The translations under genes and the position numbers were made by a program. Of a stretch of DNA of 64,000 nucleotides, positions 37,574-46,897 are shown piece by piece (the first letter of the stretch is position 1; the number at the start of each line of letters is the position of its first letter). The stretch is from Sphingomonas sp. FARSPH (GTDB lineage Bacteria > Pseudomonadota > Alphaproteobacteria > Sphingomonadales > Sphingomonadaceae). The notes under the pieces are model-generated. The model was not told the DNA's origin. It searched no databases and was given only the letters and a program-made list of their open reading frames with translations. The stretch lies in contig NZ_CP029985.1 in the NCBI RefSeq assembly GCF_003355005.1, positions 2,037,001 to 2,101,000 on the forward strand, in the 5' to 3' direction.

Positions 37574-38914
37574 ATGGTCCCCGATTTGTCCATCAATCCG
37601 TCGCTGCCGCCAAAGCCGCGGCCCTGGTATGCGCATCTGTATGCGCAGGTGCTGGTCGCGATCATCGCCGGCGTCCTGCTCGGCCATTTCGCGCCGACGT
37701 ACGGCGAAGCGCTGAAGCCCGTCGGCGACGCCTTCATCAAGCTCGTCAAGATGGTCATCGCCCCGGTCATCTTCCTCACCATCGTCACCGGCATCGCCGG
37801 TATGCGCGACCTGGGATCGGTCGGTCGCGTCGCGGGCAAGGCGTTCGTCTACTTCCTGTTCTTCTCGACGCTCGCGCTCATCATCGGCCTGATCGTCGCC
37901 AACGTCGTGCGGCCGGGTGCGGGGCTCAACATCGATCCGGCCACGCTCGACACCAGCAAGGTCGCGGAATTCGCCGAAAAGGCGCATGAGACGACGATCA
38001 CCGGCTTCCTGATGGCGATCATCCCCGACACGTTCCTGTCGTCGCTGACGCAGGGCAACATCCTGCAGGTGCTGCTCGTCTCGATCCTGTTCGGCATCAG
38101 CCTGGCGCTGATCGGCGACCGCGGCGACAAGCTGTTCCACATCCTTGAAGACGTGTCGCTCGCCTTCTTCAAGGTGGTCAGCATCGTCATGAAGGCCGCG
38201 CCGATCGGTGCGTTCGGCGCGATGGCGTTCACGATCGGCAAATATGGCGTCGGCACGCTTGCCAATCTCGCCGCGCTCGTCGGCACCTTTTACCTCACCT
38301 CGCTACTGTTCGTGATCGTCGTGCTCGGCATCGTATCCTGGGCATGCGGCTTCTCGATCTTCCGCCTTATCAGCTATCTGAAGGCGGAGCTGCTGCTCGT
38401 GCTCGGCACCTCGTCGTCGGAAAGCGCGCTTCCGGCGCTGATCGAGAAGATGGAACGCGCCGGCTGCCCGAAGTCGATCGTGGGCCTGGTCGTGCCGACC
38501 GGCTATTCGTTCAACCTCGACGGCACGAACATTTACATGACGCTCGCCGCGCTGTTCATCGCACAGGCGTGCAACGTCGACCTGACGCTGGGACAGCAGC
38601 TGATGTTGCTCGGCGTAGCGATGTTCTCTTCGAAGGGGGCGGCGGGTGTCACCGGCGCCGGGTTCATCACGCTCGCGGCGACGCTGTCGATCGTACCCGA
38701 CGTGCCGGTCGCGGGCATGGCGCTGATCCTGGGCGTCGACCGGTTCATGAGTGAGTGCCGCAGCCTGACCAATTTCGTCGGCAATGCGGTGGCGACGGTG
38801 GTCGTCTCGCGCTGGGAAGGCGTGCTGGACGACGGCCGGCTGAACGCCGCGCTGCATGGCCAGCCGCTGCCGCGTGTCGACCAGCTCGGCGCCGATGCGA
38901 TCCCCGCAGAGTGA
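37574..38914 (+). CDS. dctA: C4-dicarboxylate/proton symporter
   Basis: 446 residues with about eight membrane segments and re-entrant loops. It imports succinate, fumarate, malate or aspartate. Conserved blocks: FIKLVKMVIAPVIFLTIVTG, the serine-rich GTSSSESALPALI loop and the PTGYSFNLDGTNIYMTLA segment that coordinates substrate and cation. ATG at 37574 has GGAAGAGG upstream. A porin gene follows 29 bases later in the same direction. Confidence 0.96.
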   Translation: MVPDLSINPSLPPKPRPWYAHLYAQVLVAIIAGVLLGHFAPTYGEALKPVGDAFIKLVKMVIAPVIFLTIVTGIAGMRDLGSVGRVAGKAFVYFLFFSTLALIIGLIVANVVRPGAGLNIDPATLDTSKVAEFAEKAHETTITGFLMAIIPDTFLSSLTQGNILQVLLVSILFGISLALIGDRGDKLFHILEDVSLAFFKVVSIVMKAAPIGAFGAMAFTIGKYGVGTLANLAALVGTFYLTSLLFVIVVLGIVSWACGFSIFRLISYLKAELLLVLGTSSSESALPALIEKMERAGCPKSIVGLVVPTGYSFNLDGTNIYMTLAALFIAQACNVDLTLGQQLMLLGVAMFSSKGAAGVTGAGFITLAATLSIVPDVPVAGMALILGVDRFMSECRSLTNFVGNAVATVVVSRWEGVLDDGRLNAALHGQPLPRVDQLGADAIPAE

Positions 38915-38943
38915 TGTAACCTTTTCGCTCCAAGGAACGATCC

Positions 38944-40434
38944 ATGTCCATCCGCATGCGTTACGCGGCCAGTGCCGCCACCCTGTCGCTCGTCCTGGTC
39001 ACCGGTGCCCGGGCGCAGACCGTCAATCCCAAGGAAGCCGCCAATCCGACCAAGGCGGCGCCGCTGTCCGAAGCCTATCCCGTGGAAGGGGTGGGCGACG
39101 GGGTCACCGCCGGCGGCTACAACCAGTCGCGCTGGGTCGAGGATTGGACGAAGTACAAGAACCCCGCCAAGCGCGACGATCCGCTCGACCGGTTGAAGTT
39201 CATCCCGATCACGTCGGACGGCGACGTATATCTCACGCTGTCGGGGGAATTGCGTTTGCGCGTCAACGAAACGACCAACCCCAATCTGCGCGAGTCCGAG
39301 GCGCAGCGGCAGGACATCGTCCGCCTCGTCGGCGGCGGCGACCTGCATATCGGCAAGCATATCCGCCTGTACGGGGAACTCGCGCACGGTTCGCTGGAGG
39401 GGCAGAACCTCGGCACCGTGCTCGGCACCTTGCGCAACAGGCTGGTCGTGCAGCAATCCTTCGCCGATCTGACGGGCGAGATCGGCGGCGCCGACGTCGG
39501 CGTGCGCTACGGGCGCCAAACGTTCGCGGACGGCCCCAATTTGATGGTCGTGCCGCGCGACAACAACACCATCTTCCTCGTCTACAACGGCACCCGCGCC
39601 TGGGCACGGGGCAAGACGCTGCGTGCGGACGTGTTCGACTTCCGGCTGACGCAGCTCGGCGTCAACGGCACGGGCGACGATATCTCCGACCGGACGCGGC
39701 GCTTCAGCGGCCTGTCCGCGAGCGTCGTCCTGCCCAAGGGTTTGCTCGGCGGATCGAAGCTGTTTCTCGATCCGTTCGTTTGGCGGCTGCGCAACACAAA
39801 GGCGTTGTGGGGCACGACCACGACGCTGGAGACGCGCACCTTCTACGGTCTCCACCTGTGGGGCGACGCCGGCCGCACGAACCTGGACTGGACGCTCAAT
39901 TACCAGGGCGGCACGTTCGACAACCGGCCGATCGCCGCATGGCTGTTCCTCGCGGCGCAGACCTATCGCATCGGCAAGGACAAGAACGCGCCGCGCGTCG
40001 GTTTCCACGTCGACTACGCCAGCGGCGGCGGCGCCTATGGCAAGGGCACGCTGCGCACGGCGCTCGCGCCGTTCGGCAACAACATCTATTACAGCTACCA
40101 GTTGTTCGCGACGCCGACCAACCTCGTCGCGCTCGCGCCGATGGTTTCGGTCTCGCCGCTGCGCAACCTGCGCGTCGCCGCCGAGTATCAGCTGAGCTGG
40201 CGCGATTCGCTGACCGATGCGGTCTATCGCGCCAACGGCGCCGCCTTTGCGGGCACGCAGACCCTGCGCGCGCGCAAGATCGCCGACACGATCCGCATGC
40301 AGGCGGTCTACACCGTGTCGCCGCGCGTCAGCCTGACCGGGCGGTACGAACATCTGATCGCGGGGCCTGCGCTGACCGGTGCGGGGTACCGGAACAGCGC
40401 CTTCCTCGCAGGCTGGATCAGCTTCCGCTTCTGA
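38944..40434 (+). CDS. Outer-membrane porin of the alginate-export type
   Basis: 496 residues. Signal peptide ends TGARAQ. The family opening LKFIPITSDGDVYLTLSGELRLR and GRQTFADGPNLM, plus long beta-strand-like stretches ending in Phe (AGWISFRF), place it in the alginate_exp family of 18-stranded barrels. Family members move anionic substrates; next to dctA it may be the outer-membrane route for C4-dicarboxylates, which is inference. AAGGAA precedes the ATG by seven bases. Followed by a strong terminator. Confidence 0.85.
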   Translation: MSIRMRYAASAATLSLVLVTGARAQTVNPKEAANPTKAAPLSEAYPVEGVGDGVTAGGYNQSRWVEDWTKYKNPAKRDDPLDRLKFIPITSDGDVYLTLSGELRLRVNETTNPNLRESEAQRQDIVRLVGGGDLHIGKHIRLYGELAHGSLEGQNLGTVLGTLRNRLVVQQSFADLTGEIGGADVGVRYGRQTFADGPNLMVVPRDNNTIFLVYNGTRAWARGKTLRADVFDFRLTQLGVNGTGDDISDRTRRFSGLSASVVLPKGLLGGSKLFLDPFVWRLRNTKALWGTTTTLETRTFYGLHLWGDAGRTNLDWTLNYQGGTFDNRPIAAWLFLAAQTYRIGKDKNAPRVGFHVDYASGGGAYGKGTLRTALAPFGNNIYYSYQLFATPTNLVALAPMVSVSPLRNLRVAAEYQLSWRDSLTDAVYRANGAAFAGTQTLRARKIADTIRMQAVYTVSPRVSLTGRYEHLIAGPALTGAGYRNSAFLAGWISFRF

Positions 40435-40499
40435 CGCGACCCGCTGCCGCCATCGCTTCGGCACGCGGGTGCCGGGCGATGGCGGCAGCGGGTCGTCAG
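40431..40499. terminator. Bidirectional terminator between the porin and kinase genes
   Basis: GACCCGCTGCCGCCATCGC (40438-40456) pairs exactly with GCGATGGCGGCAGCGGGTC (40476-40494); a CTGAC/GTCAG extension pairs after a two-base bulge. Both converging stop codons fall inside the arms. Confidence 0.9.
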
Positions 40500-43400
40500 T
40501 CCGCCTCCCGCTCCAGTTTGCGCGACGCGGCGGCGTCAACGGGCGGTGCCGACGCGTCGCGCCCGATCGCGCCCGCGATCGCCGCCTGCAACGTTTCGAG
40601 GCCATAAGGCTTGGCAAGCAGCACCGCATCGCGCGTCGCGGGCACGCCCGCCACGTCGCCGGTCGCGAATACGATGCCCACATCGCTGCGCAACGCGCGC
40701 GCCTTCTGCGCGAACTCGGGACCCGAAATGCCGGGCAGGTTTACGTCGGTCACCAGCACGTCGATCGGCACCGTCTGCAACGCGGTCATCGCATCCTCCG
40801 CGCTTGCCGCATCGACGACGACATAGCCGCCCTGTTGCAGCAGCTCGGCGGTGGTGCCGCGGATCACCGCATCGTCTTCGACCAGCAGCACCGTCACCTG
40901 GCCCTGGCCGGCGGGCTGCGGGCGCAGCGGGGCAGGGGCGCTCGCCATCGCGCGCGCCTCCAGGCTCTGCGTCCGCTGGCGCTGGTTGGCGAGGACGTGG
41001 CGAAACTTCCGCGCCAGCGCCTCGCGCGTGTAGGGCTTGGAGAGCAGCTCGACGCCCGCATCCAGCCGCCCGCCATGGACGATCGAATTTTCGGTATAGC
41101 CGCTGGTGAACAGCACCGCGAGATCGGGCAGCCGCTCCTTCGCCTTGCGCGCCAGTTCAGGGCTCTTCAACGTGCCCGGCATCACCACGTCGGTGAACAG
41201 CATGTCGATCGGGATGCCGCTTTCGATGACGTTTAGCGCGCTTTGCGCATCCACCGCCTTCAGCACGCGATAGCCCAGGTCGCCCAGCATCTCGACCACC
41301 GTCGCGCGCACCTCGTCGTCGTCCTCGACGACCAGCACGGTCTCGGTGCCGCCGATCGCGGGGCCGGTGTCGGTGACGACCTCGACGTCCTCCGACTGGA
41401 CGGAGCGGGGCAGGTACAGCTTGATCGTCGTGCCCTCGCCGACCTCCGAATAGATTTTCACATGGCCGCCGGACTGTTTGACGAACCCATAGACCATCGA
41501 CAGGCCAAGGCCCGATCCCTTGCCCTCGCTCTTGGTCGAGAAGAACGGCTCGAACACCTTGTCGATGATGTCGGGGCTCATGCCGCTGCCCGTATCGCTG
41601 ACCGCGAGCATGACATACTGACCCGGCTCCACCTCGTCGTGCAGCCGCGCATAATCGTCGTCGAGATGCGCATTGGCGAGTTCGATGGTCAGCTTGCCCT
41701 GACCGTTCATCGCGTCGCGCGCGTTGATCGCGAGGTTGAGCAGCGCATTTTCGATCTGCACGGGATCGATGAAGCAGTTCCACAGTCCGCCGCCGAACAC
41801 CGTCTCCACCTCGATCCCCTCGCCGATCGCGCGGCGGAGCAGGTCGTCCATGCCCTGGACGAAGCGCGTGACGTTGACGACCTTGGGCTCGAGCGCCTGC
41901 CGCCGGCCGAAAGCCAGCAGCTGCGCGGCGAGCTTCGATCCGCGCGACACGCCAGCCATTGCGTTGCTGACGCGGCGTTCGGCGCGCTCGTTGCCGGCGA
42001 TATCCTTGGCGAGCAGCTGGAGGTTGCCCGACACGACCTGCAGCAGGTTGTTGAAATCGTGCGCGACGCCGCCGGTCAGCTTGCCGATCGTCTCCATCTT
42101 CTGCGCCTGCGCCAGTGCGGCTTCCGCGGCGCGGCGCTCGCCGATCTCGGCAATGACGCGCGCCTCGAGATTCTCGTTGAGCTGGCGCAATTGCTCTTCG
42201 GCGCGCTCGCGGTGGCGCACCTGCCGCGCCAGCGCGTCGGCATGATCGCGCAGCGCGGTTTCGGCCGCGCGCTGTTCCGTGATGTCGGTATGGACCCCCA
42301 CCCATTCGACGATCGTACCCTCGGCATCCTTGATCGGCAGGCCGCGGATCAGGCAGTTGCGCCACGCCCCGTCATGCCGGCGCACCCGATGTTCGAACAC
42401 GAAGATCGATCGCGCCGCCACGGCCGCTTCCCAGGCGACGACGGTCGGCTGCGCATCGTCGGGGTGCACCGCGTTGCTCCAGCCGTAACCGGTATATTCC
42501 TCAGGCGTCTGGCCGGTCAGCGCCTGCCAGCCCGGCTGCGGGCCCTCCATCCGGCCATCGGCGGTATTGGTCCACAGCACGCCGTGCACCGCCTCCATCG
42601 CCGCGCGGAACCGCTCGTTGCTGACGCGTATCGCCGCCTCGCGGCGCGAGCGTTCCTCGACGTCGGTGGCAAGGACATGGAAGCCCGCGATCGTCCCGTC
42701 CGCGGCGACGCGCGGCAGATAGCGGATCTCTGCACGGCGCAGCGTCCCGTCGCGGTGGGGCAGCGTGCCTTCCGACACGATCGCCTCCCCCGCGAGCGCC
42801 CGTTCGATCAGCGGCAGTCGTTCGGCATAGGTGTCCTCGCCGATTACCGCGCGCAGATGCCGGCCGATGATCCCTTCCGGCGGCGTGCCGAACCACTCCT
42901 CGTAGAAACGATTGGCGAAACGGTAGATGCCGTCGCGATCGACATAAGACACCAGCACCGGCAGCGCGTCGGTGATCGTGCGCAATTCCGTCGCGCTCGC
43001 CGTGGCTGCCGATTCCGCCGCGACACGGGCGGTGTTGTCGATCACCGTGCACATCACGCCGCCGACCGTGCCGTCGCGCTGGAAGATCGGCGTGTAGAAC
43101 AGGTCGAACTGCAGCGTCTCGGGCGACTGTCCGTCGCGATTGAGCGTCAGCGGCTGGTCGTGATAGGCGACGATCTCGCCGGCCATGCCGCGATCCAGGA
43201 TCGCGCGGTTCCAATCCCAGATCTCGGGCCACACCTCTGCCACCCGTCCGCCCATCGCCTGGGGGTGATGGGCGCCGGCGATCGCGATATAGCCGTCGTT
43301 GTACAGCATCACATGCTCGGCCCCCCACATCAGGACCTTGGGCACGGGCGAATTGACGATGTTGGACACGGTGGTGCGGAGCGCTTCCGACCAATCGTCG

Positions 43401-43645
43401 ACCGGGCCGAGCGGCGTCGCGCTCCAGTCGCGCTCGCGGATCAGCCGTCCGCATTCGCCGCCGCCGATCGGGAATCCGCCGCGCGGGACGGGCGGGCGTC
43501 CCGCCTCGCCGCGTTCGCGGAGCAGCTTCAGCGCGGTGCGCACCACCTCGCTGGCGTTGCCATAGTCGCCGGAAGCAAGTTCGGCGTCGATGAATCCATC
43601 GAGTTCGGCGGTGAGCGAGATGTTGCGCGACGGACGAGTGGCCAT
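40496..43645 (-). CDS. ParD-like antitoxin domain fused to a soluble PAS hybrid histidine kinase
   Basis: 1049 residues in one frame. Residues 1-49 read SRNISLTAELDGFIDAELAS and then GDYGNASEVVRTALKLLRER, the ribbon-helix-helix fold of ParD antitoxins. Then come three PAS-type domains (about 60-205, 219-335, 343-458; no LOV cysteine motif), a coiled coil (460-515), a HisKA with phospho-accepting His529 (GGVAHDFNN), HATPase with Asn641 and DTGSGM (684-689), and two receiver domains with Asp819 and Asp967. No membrane segment or signal peptide. The start is chosen at 43645 because the ParD similarity begins there; it lacks a good ribosome site, and an ATG at 43669 is an alternative. No ParE toxin gene adjoins. 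The fusion suggests a kinase that binds DNA or dimerises through the RHH domain. Confidence 0.88.
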   Translation of the reverse strand: MATRPSRNISLTAELDGFIDAELASGDYGNASEVVRTALKLLRERGEAGRPPVPRGGFPIGGGECGRLIRERDWSATPLGPVDDWSEALRTTVSNIVNSPVPKVLMWGAEHVMLYNDGYIAIAGAHHPQAMGGRVAEVWPEIWDWNRAILDRGMAGEIVAYHDQPLTLNRDGQSPETLQFDLFYTPIFQRDGTVGGVMCTVIDNTARVAAESAATASATELRTITDALPVLVSYVDRDGIYRFANRFYEEWFGTPPEGIIGRHLRAVIGEDTYAERLPLIERALAGEAIVSEGTLPHRDGTLRRAEIRYLPRVAADGTIAGFHVLATDVEERSRREAAIRVSNERFRAAMEAVHGVLWTNTADGRMEGPQPGWQALTGQTPEEYTGYGWSNAVHPDDAQPTVVAWEAAVAARSIFVFEHRVRRHDGAWRNCLIRGLPIKDAEGTIVEWVGVHTDITEQRAAETALRDHADALARQVRHRERAEEQLRQLNENLEARVIAEIGERRAAEAALAQAQKMETIGKLTGGVAHDFNNLLQVVSGNLQLLAKDIAGNERAERRVSNAMAGVSRGSKLAAQLLAFGRRQALEPKVVNVTRFVQGMDDLLRRAIGEGIEVETVFGGGLWNCFIDPVQIENALLNLAINARDAMNGQGKLTIELANAHLDDDYARLHDEVEPGQYVMLAVSDTGSGMSPDIIDKVFEPFFSTKSEGKGSGLGLSMVYGFVKQSGGHVKIYSEVGEGTTIKLYLPRSVQSEDVEVVTDTGPAIGGTETVLVVEDDDEVRATVVEMLGDLGYRVLKAVDAQSALNVIESGIPIDMLFTDVVMPGTLKSPELARKAKERLPDLAVLFTSGYTENSIVHGGRLDAGVELLSKPYTREALARKFRHVLANQRQRTQSLEARAMASAPAPLRPQPAGQGQVTVLLVEDDAVIRGTTAELLQQGGYVVVDAASAEDAMTALQTVPIDVLVTDVNLPGISGPEFAQKARALRSDVGIVFATGDVAGVPATRDAVLLAKPYGLETLQAAIAGAIGRDASAPPVDAAASRKLEREAD

Positions 43646-43663
43646 TGTGACGCGATGCCGCTG

Positions 43664-43679
43664 TGACATTCCTGTGTCA
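43664..43679. promoter_or_regulatory. Dyad in the divergent kinase / HIBCH intergenic region
   Basis: TGACA-N6-TGTCA, a perfect five-base inverted repeat, just upstream of the kinase start in the 100-base gap to the divergent acyl-CoA hydrolase gene. On the minus strand it begins TTGACA, a -35-like hexamer, but no matching -10 is visible. It may be an operator, possibly for the ribbon-helix-helix domain. Weakly supported. Confidence 0.28.
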
Positions 43680-43745
43680 ACAGATGGCAGGCATGCGTCG
43701 TCGTTCCGGTATGGACGCACGGTGGTTCGGGGGTAGAAGGCGGGC

Positions 43746-44819
43746 ATGACGACGGATGTGATCATCTACATCGCCGGTACGGTCGGGCGGCTGCGGCTCA
43801 ACCGACCCCGTGCCCTGCACGCGCTCAACGCCGGCATGTGCGAATCGTTGCTCGCCGCGCTCGAGAAATGGCGTAGCGACCCGGCAGTCGTCGCGGTGAT
43901 CCTCGACCATGCGCCGGCGCCCGATGGCGATCCGAAGCTGTCGCGCGGCTTCTGCGCGGGTGGCGACATCCGTCTGATCGCCGACAGCGGGGCGGGCGAT
44001 GGCGAGGCGGCGCGCGCCTTCTTCCACCTCGAATACCGGCTCAACCACGCGCTCTTCACCTATGCGAAGCCGACGATCGCCTTCATGGATGGCGTGACGA
44101 TGGGGGGCGGGGTCGGCATCGCCATGCCGTGCCGCTACCGCGTCGCGACGGAAAACACGCGTTTCGCCATGCCCGAATCGGGGATCGGCCTGTTCCCCGA
44201 CGTCGGCGGCGGCTGGTATCTCTCGCGCCTGCCCGGGCGGGTCGGGGCATTCCTCGCGGTGACCGGTCATCGCCTGAACGGCGCGGATTGCGCTGCGCTC
44301 GGCCTCGCGACCCATTACATCCCCGCCGATCGCCTCGACGACGCCAAATCCGCGATCATCGCCGACCCGCAGACCATCGCCGCAACGTTGGGCGGGTTGT
44401 CTGGCATGCCGGATGCGGCCGGCACGATCGTCGCGCATCGCGCCGATATCGACCGATTGTTTGCGTCGGGCCGGCTGGAGGACATCGTCGCCGCGCTGGA
44501 GGCGGACGGCGGCGACTTCGCGCGCGCGCAACTCGCGGTCATCCGCACCAAATCGCCGCTCGCGATGAAGGTCGGTCTGCGCATCGTTCACGAGGGGGCG
44601 TCGACCGAGATATTCGCCGACGAGATGGCGCGCGAATATGCCGTCGCCGGCCGCATGGTGCAGCGCCACGATTTTCTCGAAGGCGTCCGCGCGGTGATCG
44701 TCGACAAGGACCATGCCCCGCGCTGGGACCCCGCGACGCCCAAAGGCGTGACCGACCATGTGCTCGACCAGATTTTCGCGCCTTTGCCCTCGGCGGAGGC
44801 GTGGACCCCGCACGACTAA
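43746..44819 (+). CDS. 3-hydroxyisobutyryl-CoA hydrolase / enoyl-CoA hydratase family
   Basis: 357 residues, crotonase fold with the long C-terminus of the 3-hydroxyisobutyryl-CoA hydrolase group. RGFCAGGDI and GVTMGGGVG form the oxyanion hole. The catalytic Glu and Asp of that group are in MPESGIGLFPDVGGGWYL. It would release 3-hydroxyisobutyrate from its CoA ester in valine breakdown. It lies ten bases upstream of an enoyl-CoA hydratase gene, which gives the preceding step, so valine (or fatty acid) catabolism is likely. Confidence 0.9.
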   Translation: MTTDVIIYIAGTVGRLRLNRPRALHALNAGMCESLLAALEKWRSDPAVVAVILDHAPAPDGDPKLSRGFCAGGDIRLIADSGAGDGEAARAFFHLEYRLNHALFTYAKPTIAFMDGVTMGGGVGIAMPCRYRVATENTRFAMPESGIGLFPDVGGGWYLSRLPGRVGAFLAVTGHRLNGADCAALGLATHYIPADRLDDAKSAIIADPQTIAATLGGLSGMPDAAGTIVAHRADIDRLFASGRLEDIVAALEADGGDFARAQLAVIRTKSPLAMKVGLRIVHEGASTEIFADEMAREYAVAGRMVQRHDFLEGVRAVIVDKDHAPRWDPATPKGVTDHVLDQIFAPLPSAEAWTPHD

Positions 44820-44829
44820 GGAGGACCGC

Positions 44830-45606
44830 ATGGCTACCTACGAAACGATCCTCATCGAGCAGCGCGGCGCCGCGACGCTCGTCACGCTCAACCGTCCGCA
44901 GGCGCTGAACGCGCTCAACGCGCAGGTGCTCGCCGACCTTCTCGCCGCGCTCGCCGCCTTCGACGCGGACGAGACGCAGGGCTGTGCCGTGCTGACCGGC
45001 AGCGCCAAGGCGTTCGCGGCGGGCGCGGACATCAAGGAAATGCAGACGATGTCCTTTGCGGACATGTACGCGACCGACCATTTCGCCGGTTATGAGACGC
45101 TGACCCGCACGCGCAAGCCGGTGATCGCGGCGGTCGCGGGCTATGCGCTGGGCGGCGGCTGCGAACTGGCGATGATGTGCGACTTCATCCTCGCTGCCGA
45201 TACGGCGAAGTTCGGGCAGCCGGAAATCAAGCTCGGCGTCACGCCCGGCATGGGCGGCTCGCAGCGGCTGACGCGCGCGGTCGGCAAGGCGAAGGCGATG
45301 GAGATGTGCCTCACCGGCCGGATGATGGACGCCGCCGAGGCGGAACGCGCCGGCCTCGTCAGCCGCATCATCCCCGCCGACGGCCTCGTCGAGGAAGCGG
45401 TGAAGACGGCGCAGGCGATCGCCGCAATGGCCCCGCTCGCGGTCAAAGCGAACAAGGAAATGGTCGACGCGGCGTTCGAAACCAGCCTCGCGCAAGGCGT
45501 CCAGTTCGAACGCCGCCTGTTCCACGGCCTGTTCGGCACGCAGGATCAGAAGGAGGGCATGACCGCCTTCGTCGAAAAGCGCCCGGGCCACTGGACGGGA
45601 CGATAG
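44830..45606 (+). CDS. Enoyl-CoA hydratase
   Basis: 258 residues from the ATG at 44830 with AAGGAGG upstream. Crotonase family: AFAAGADIKEM and GYALGGGCELAM form the oxyanion hole and the two catalytic Glu lie in GGGCE and GQPEIKLGVTP. Full length for short-chain enoyl-CoA hydratases. It hydrates 2-enoyl-CoA to 3-hydroxyacyl-CoA. Together with the upstream gene it fits valine or short-chain fatty-acid degradation. Its stop is 42 bases from the convergent protease gene. Confidence 0.94.
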   Translation: MATYETILIEQRGAATLVTLNRPQALNALNAQVLADLLAALAAFDADETQGCAVLTGSAKAFAAGADIKEMQTMSFADMYATDHFAGYETLTRTRKPVIAAVAGYALGGGCELAMMCDFILAADTAKFGQPEIKLGVTPGMGGSQRLTRAVGKAKAMEMCLTGRMMDAAEAERAGLVSRIIPADGLVEEAVKTAQAIAAMAPLAVKANKEMVDAAFETSLAQGVQFERRLFHGLFGTQDQKEGMTAFVEKRPGHWTGR

Positions 45607-45648
45607 GCGCCCCGCGCGGCCGTCCGATCGCGGCCCTCGCCGCCGCCG

Positions 45649-46500
45649 TCAGTCCGCGGCGAGGGGATTGCGCACGCCCGCACGATCGCGCTCGATCGCG
45701 GCGAGGACAAGCGGCATGCGGACGAGCGCGGCGGCGTCGACGGCCAGATTGGCGTGGCGCAGATCGAAGGCGGTGCGTACGCCCGGCGTGGGTTGCAGTT
45801 CGGCCGCGTTGATGCCGGCGACCAGCGGCACGCCGTCGCGCCCGGCAACGACCATCGGCGCGCCGGACGCTCCCTCTCGCGTCGCGCAATCGTGGAACAG
45901 CCAGCCGCGGCGCGGCGCGCGGGCCCGGATGCCGCATCCGCGTTGCAGGCTGAGCCGTCGCAGGCTGCGGTCGTGCGAATAGCTGGGCAGGTCGATCGTC
46001 GCGGCCAGCGTGTCGACGGTGCCGGCCGCGGCCAGGTCGTACCAGCCCAGCTGTCGCCCGGGGCAGCCGTCCAGCCGCACCAGCGCGACGTCCGGCGCCG
46101 ATCCGTCGAGGCTGCCGGCATAGCGGACCCGGCCGGGACTGGTGATCGCCCGCCCGTCCCTGTCCGCCAGCGCGAAGCGGACCGTCACCACATAGGCGCT
46201 CATCGGGTCGGGGGTCAGCGTGCGGTTGCCGAACAGGACATGATAATTGGTGAGCGCGTAGCAAGGCGAGACGAGAAACGCCGTTCCCGCACCGGGCGCG
46301 ACGCCGCCGAACCCGCGTTTGTCCTTCAGCACGAAGTCCGACGCGATCGCGCCGACGGGCGCCAGGCGGCGTTGGTCCGGATCGCCCGGATCGACGAACC
46401 GGCGCGGGTCGATGCCGTCGGCGTGGAAGATATTGGCCGCCGCCGCGTCGCCGCAGAGTGCAAGGAAAAGAGCGGCGGCGCTGGCGTCGCGCCACCGCAT
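45649..46500 (-). CDS. Secreted trypsin-like serine protease
   Basis: 283 residues. Signal peptide to about residue 22 (LALCGDAAAAN). S1-like triad: His in ALTNYHVLFGN, Asp in PDVALVRLD, Ser in REGASGAPMVV. The Cys residues near the His loop and elsewhere (CYALT, GCPG, DCATREG) could form disulfides. The active-site Ser context GASGAP is that of the bacterial V8/glutamyl endopeptidase-like group rather than GDSGGP. It would act in the periplasm or outside. No partner is known; a small secreted protein gene lies 25 bases upstream on the same strand. Confidence 0.8.
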   Translation of the reverse strand: MRWRDASAAALFLALCGDAAAANIFHADGIDPRRFVDPGDPDQRRLAPVGAIASDFVLKDKRGFGGVAPGAGTAFLVSPCYALTNYHVLFGNRTLTPDPMSAYVVTVRFALADRDGRAITSPGRVRYAGSLDGSAPDVALVRLDGCPGRQLGWYDLAAAGTVDTLAATIDLPSYSHDRSLRRLSLQRGCGIRARAPRRGWLFHDCATREGASGAPMVVAGRDGVPLVAGINAAELQPTPGVRTAFDLRHANLAVDAAALVRMPLVLAAIERDRAGVRNPLAAD

Positions 46501-46525
46501 CGTCCGTGACACGCGCTGCGATCGT

Positions 46526-46897
46526 TCAGCGGCGGGCGTCCGGCTTGTCGTAGGGCGTGAAGCTGTCGAAGGTGCAATAGCCCGAGGGCACTGACGAGGT
46601 CGACTGGACGGTGCGGAACCGATCGCCCTGGCAAAGCTGCGCACCGCGCTGTTCGACGACGATCGTCCGCCCCGGCTGCAGCGCGTTGCACGCGCCCTTC
46701 GGATGCACGACCCAGCTGCGCCTTTCGGTGCGCGAATAGACGATGGTACGGGCATCGACGATCTGCGCGCGCGCGTCGGCATCCATGCTGCCGATGCACG
46801 TCGCCGGCGCGCCCGCGACGCGCCCGGCAAGCGGATCGTCCTTCGCGGCGGACAGCAGGACGAAGGACACGGCCAGCAGACCGGCAAGCTTGATCAT
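46526..46897 (-). CDS. Small secreted protein (DUF6491-like)
   Basis: 123 residues from an ATG at 46897 (AAGG seven bases upstream; a GTG directly before it is possible). Signal peptide to about residue 18. Four Cys in the mature part: TCIGS, ACNAL, LCQGD, YCTFDSF. The pattern IVYSRTERRSWV with GYCTFDSFTPYD at the end is that of DUF6491, unknown function. Likely co-transcribed with the protease gene. Confidence 0.65.
   Translation of the reverse strand: MIKLAGLLAVSFVLLSAAKDDPLAGRVAGAPATCIGSMDADARAQIVDARTIVYSRTERRSWVVHPKGACNALQPGRTIVVEQRGAQLCQGDRFRTVQSTSSVPSGYCTFDSFTPYDKPDARR

Noticed and set aside
40496..43645. LOV photoreceptor domain in the hybrid kinase
   Set aside because: None of the PAS domains has the cysteine-containing flavin motif (GxNCRFLQ type), so light sensing cannot be claimed.
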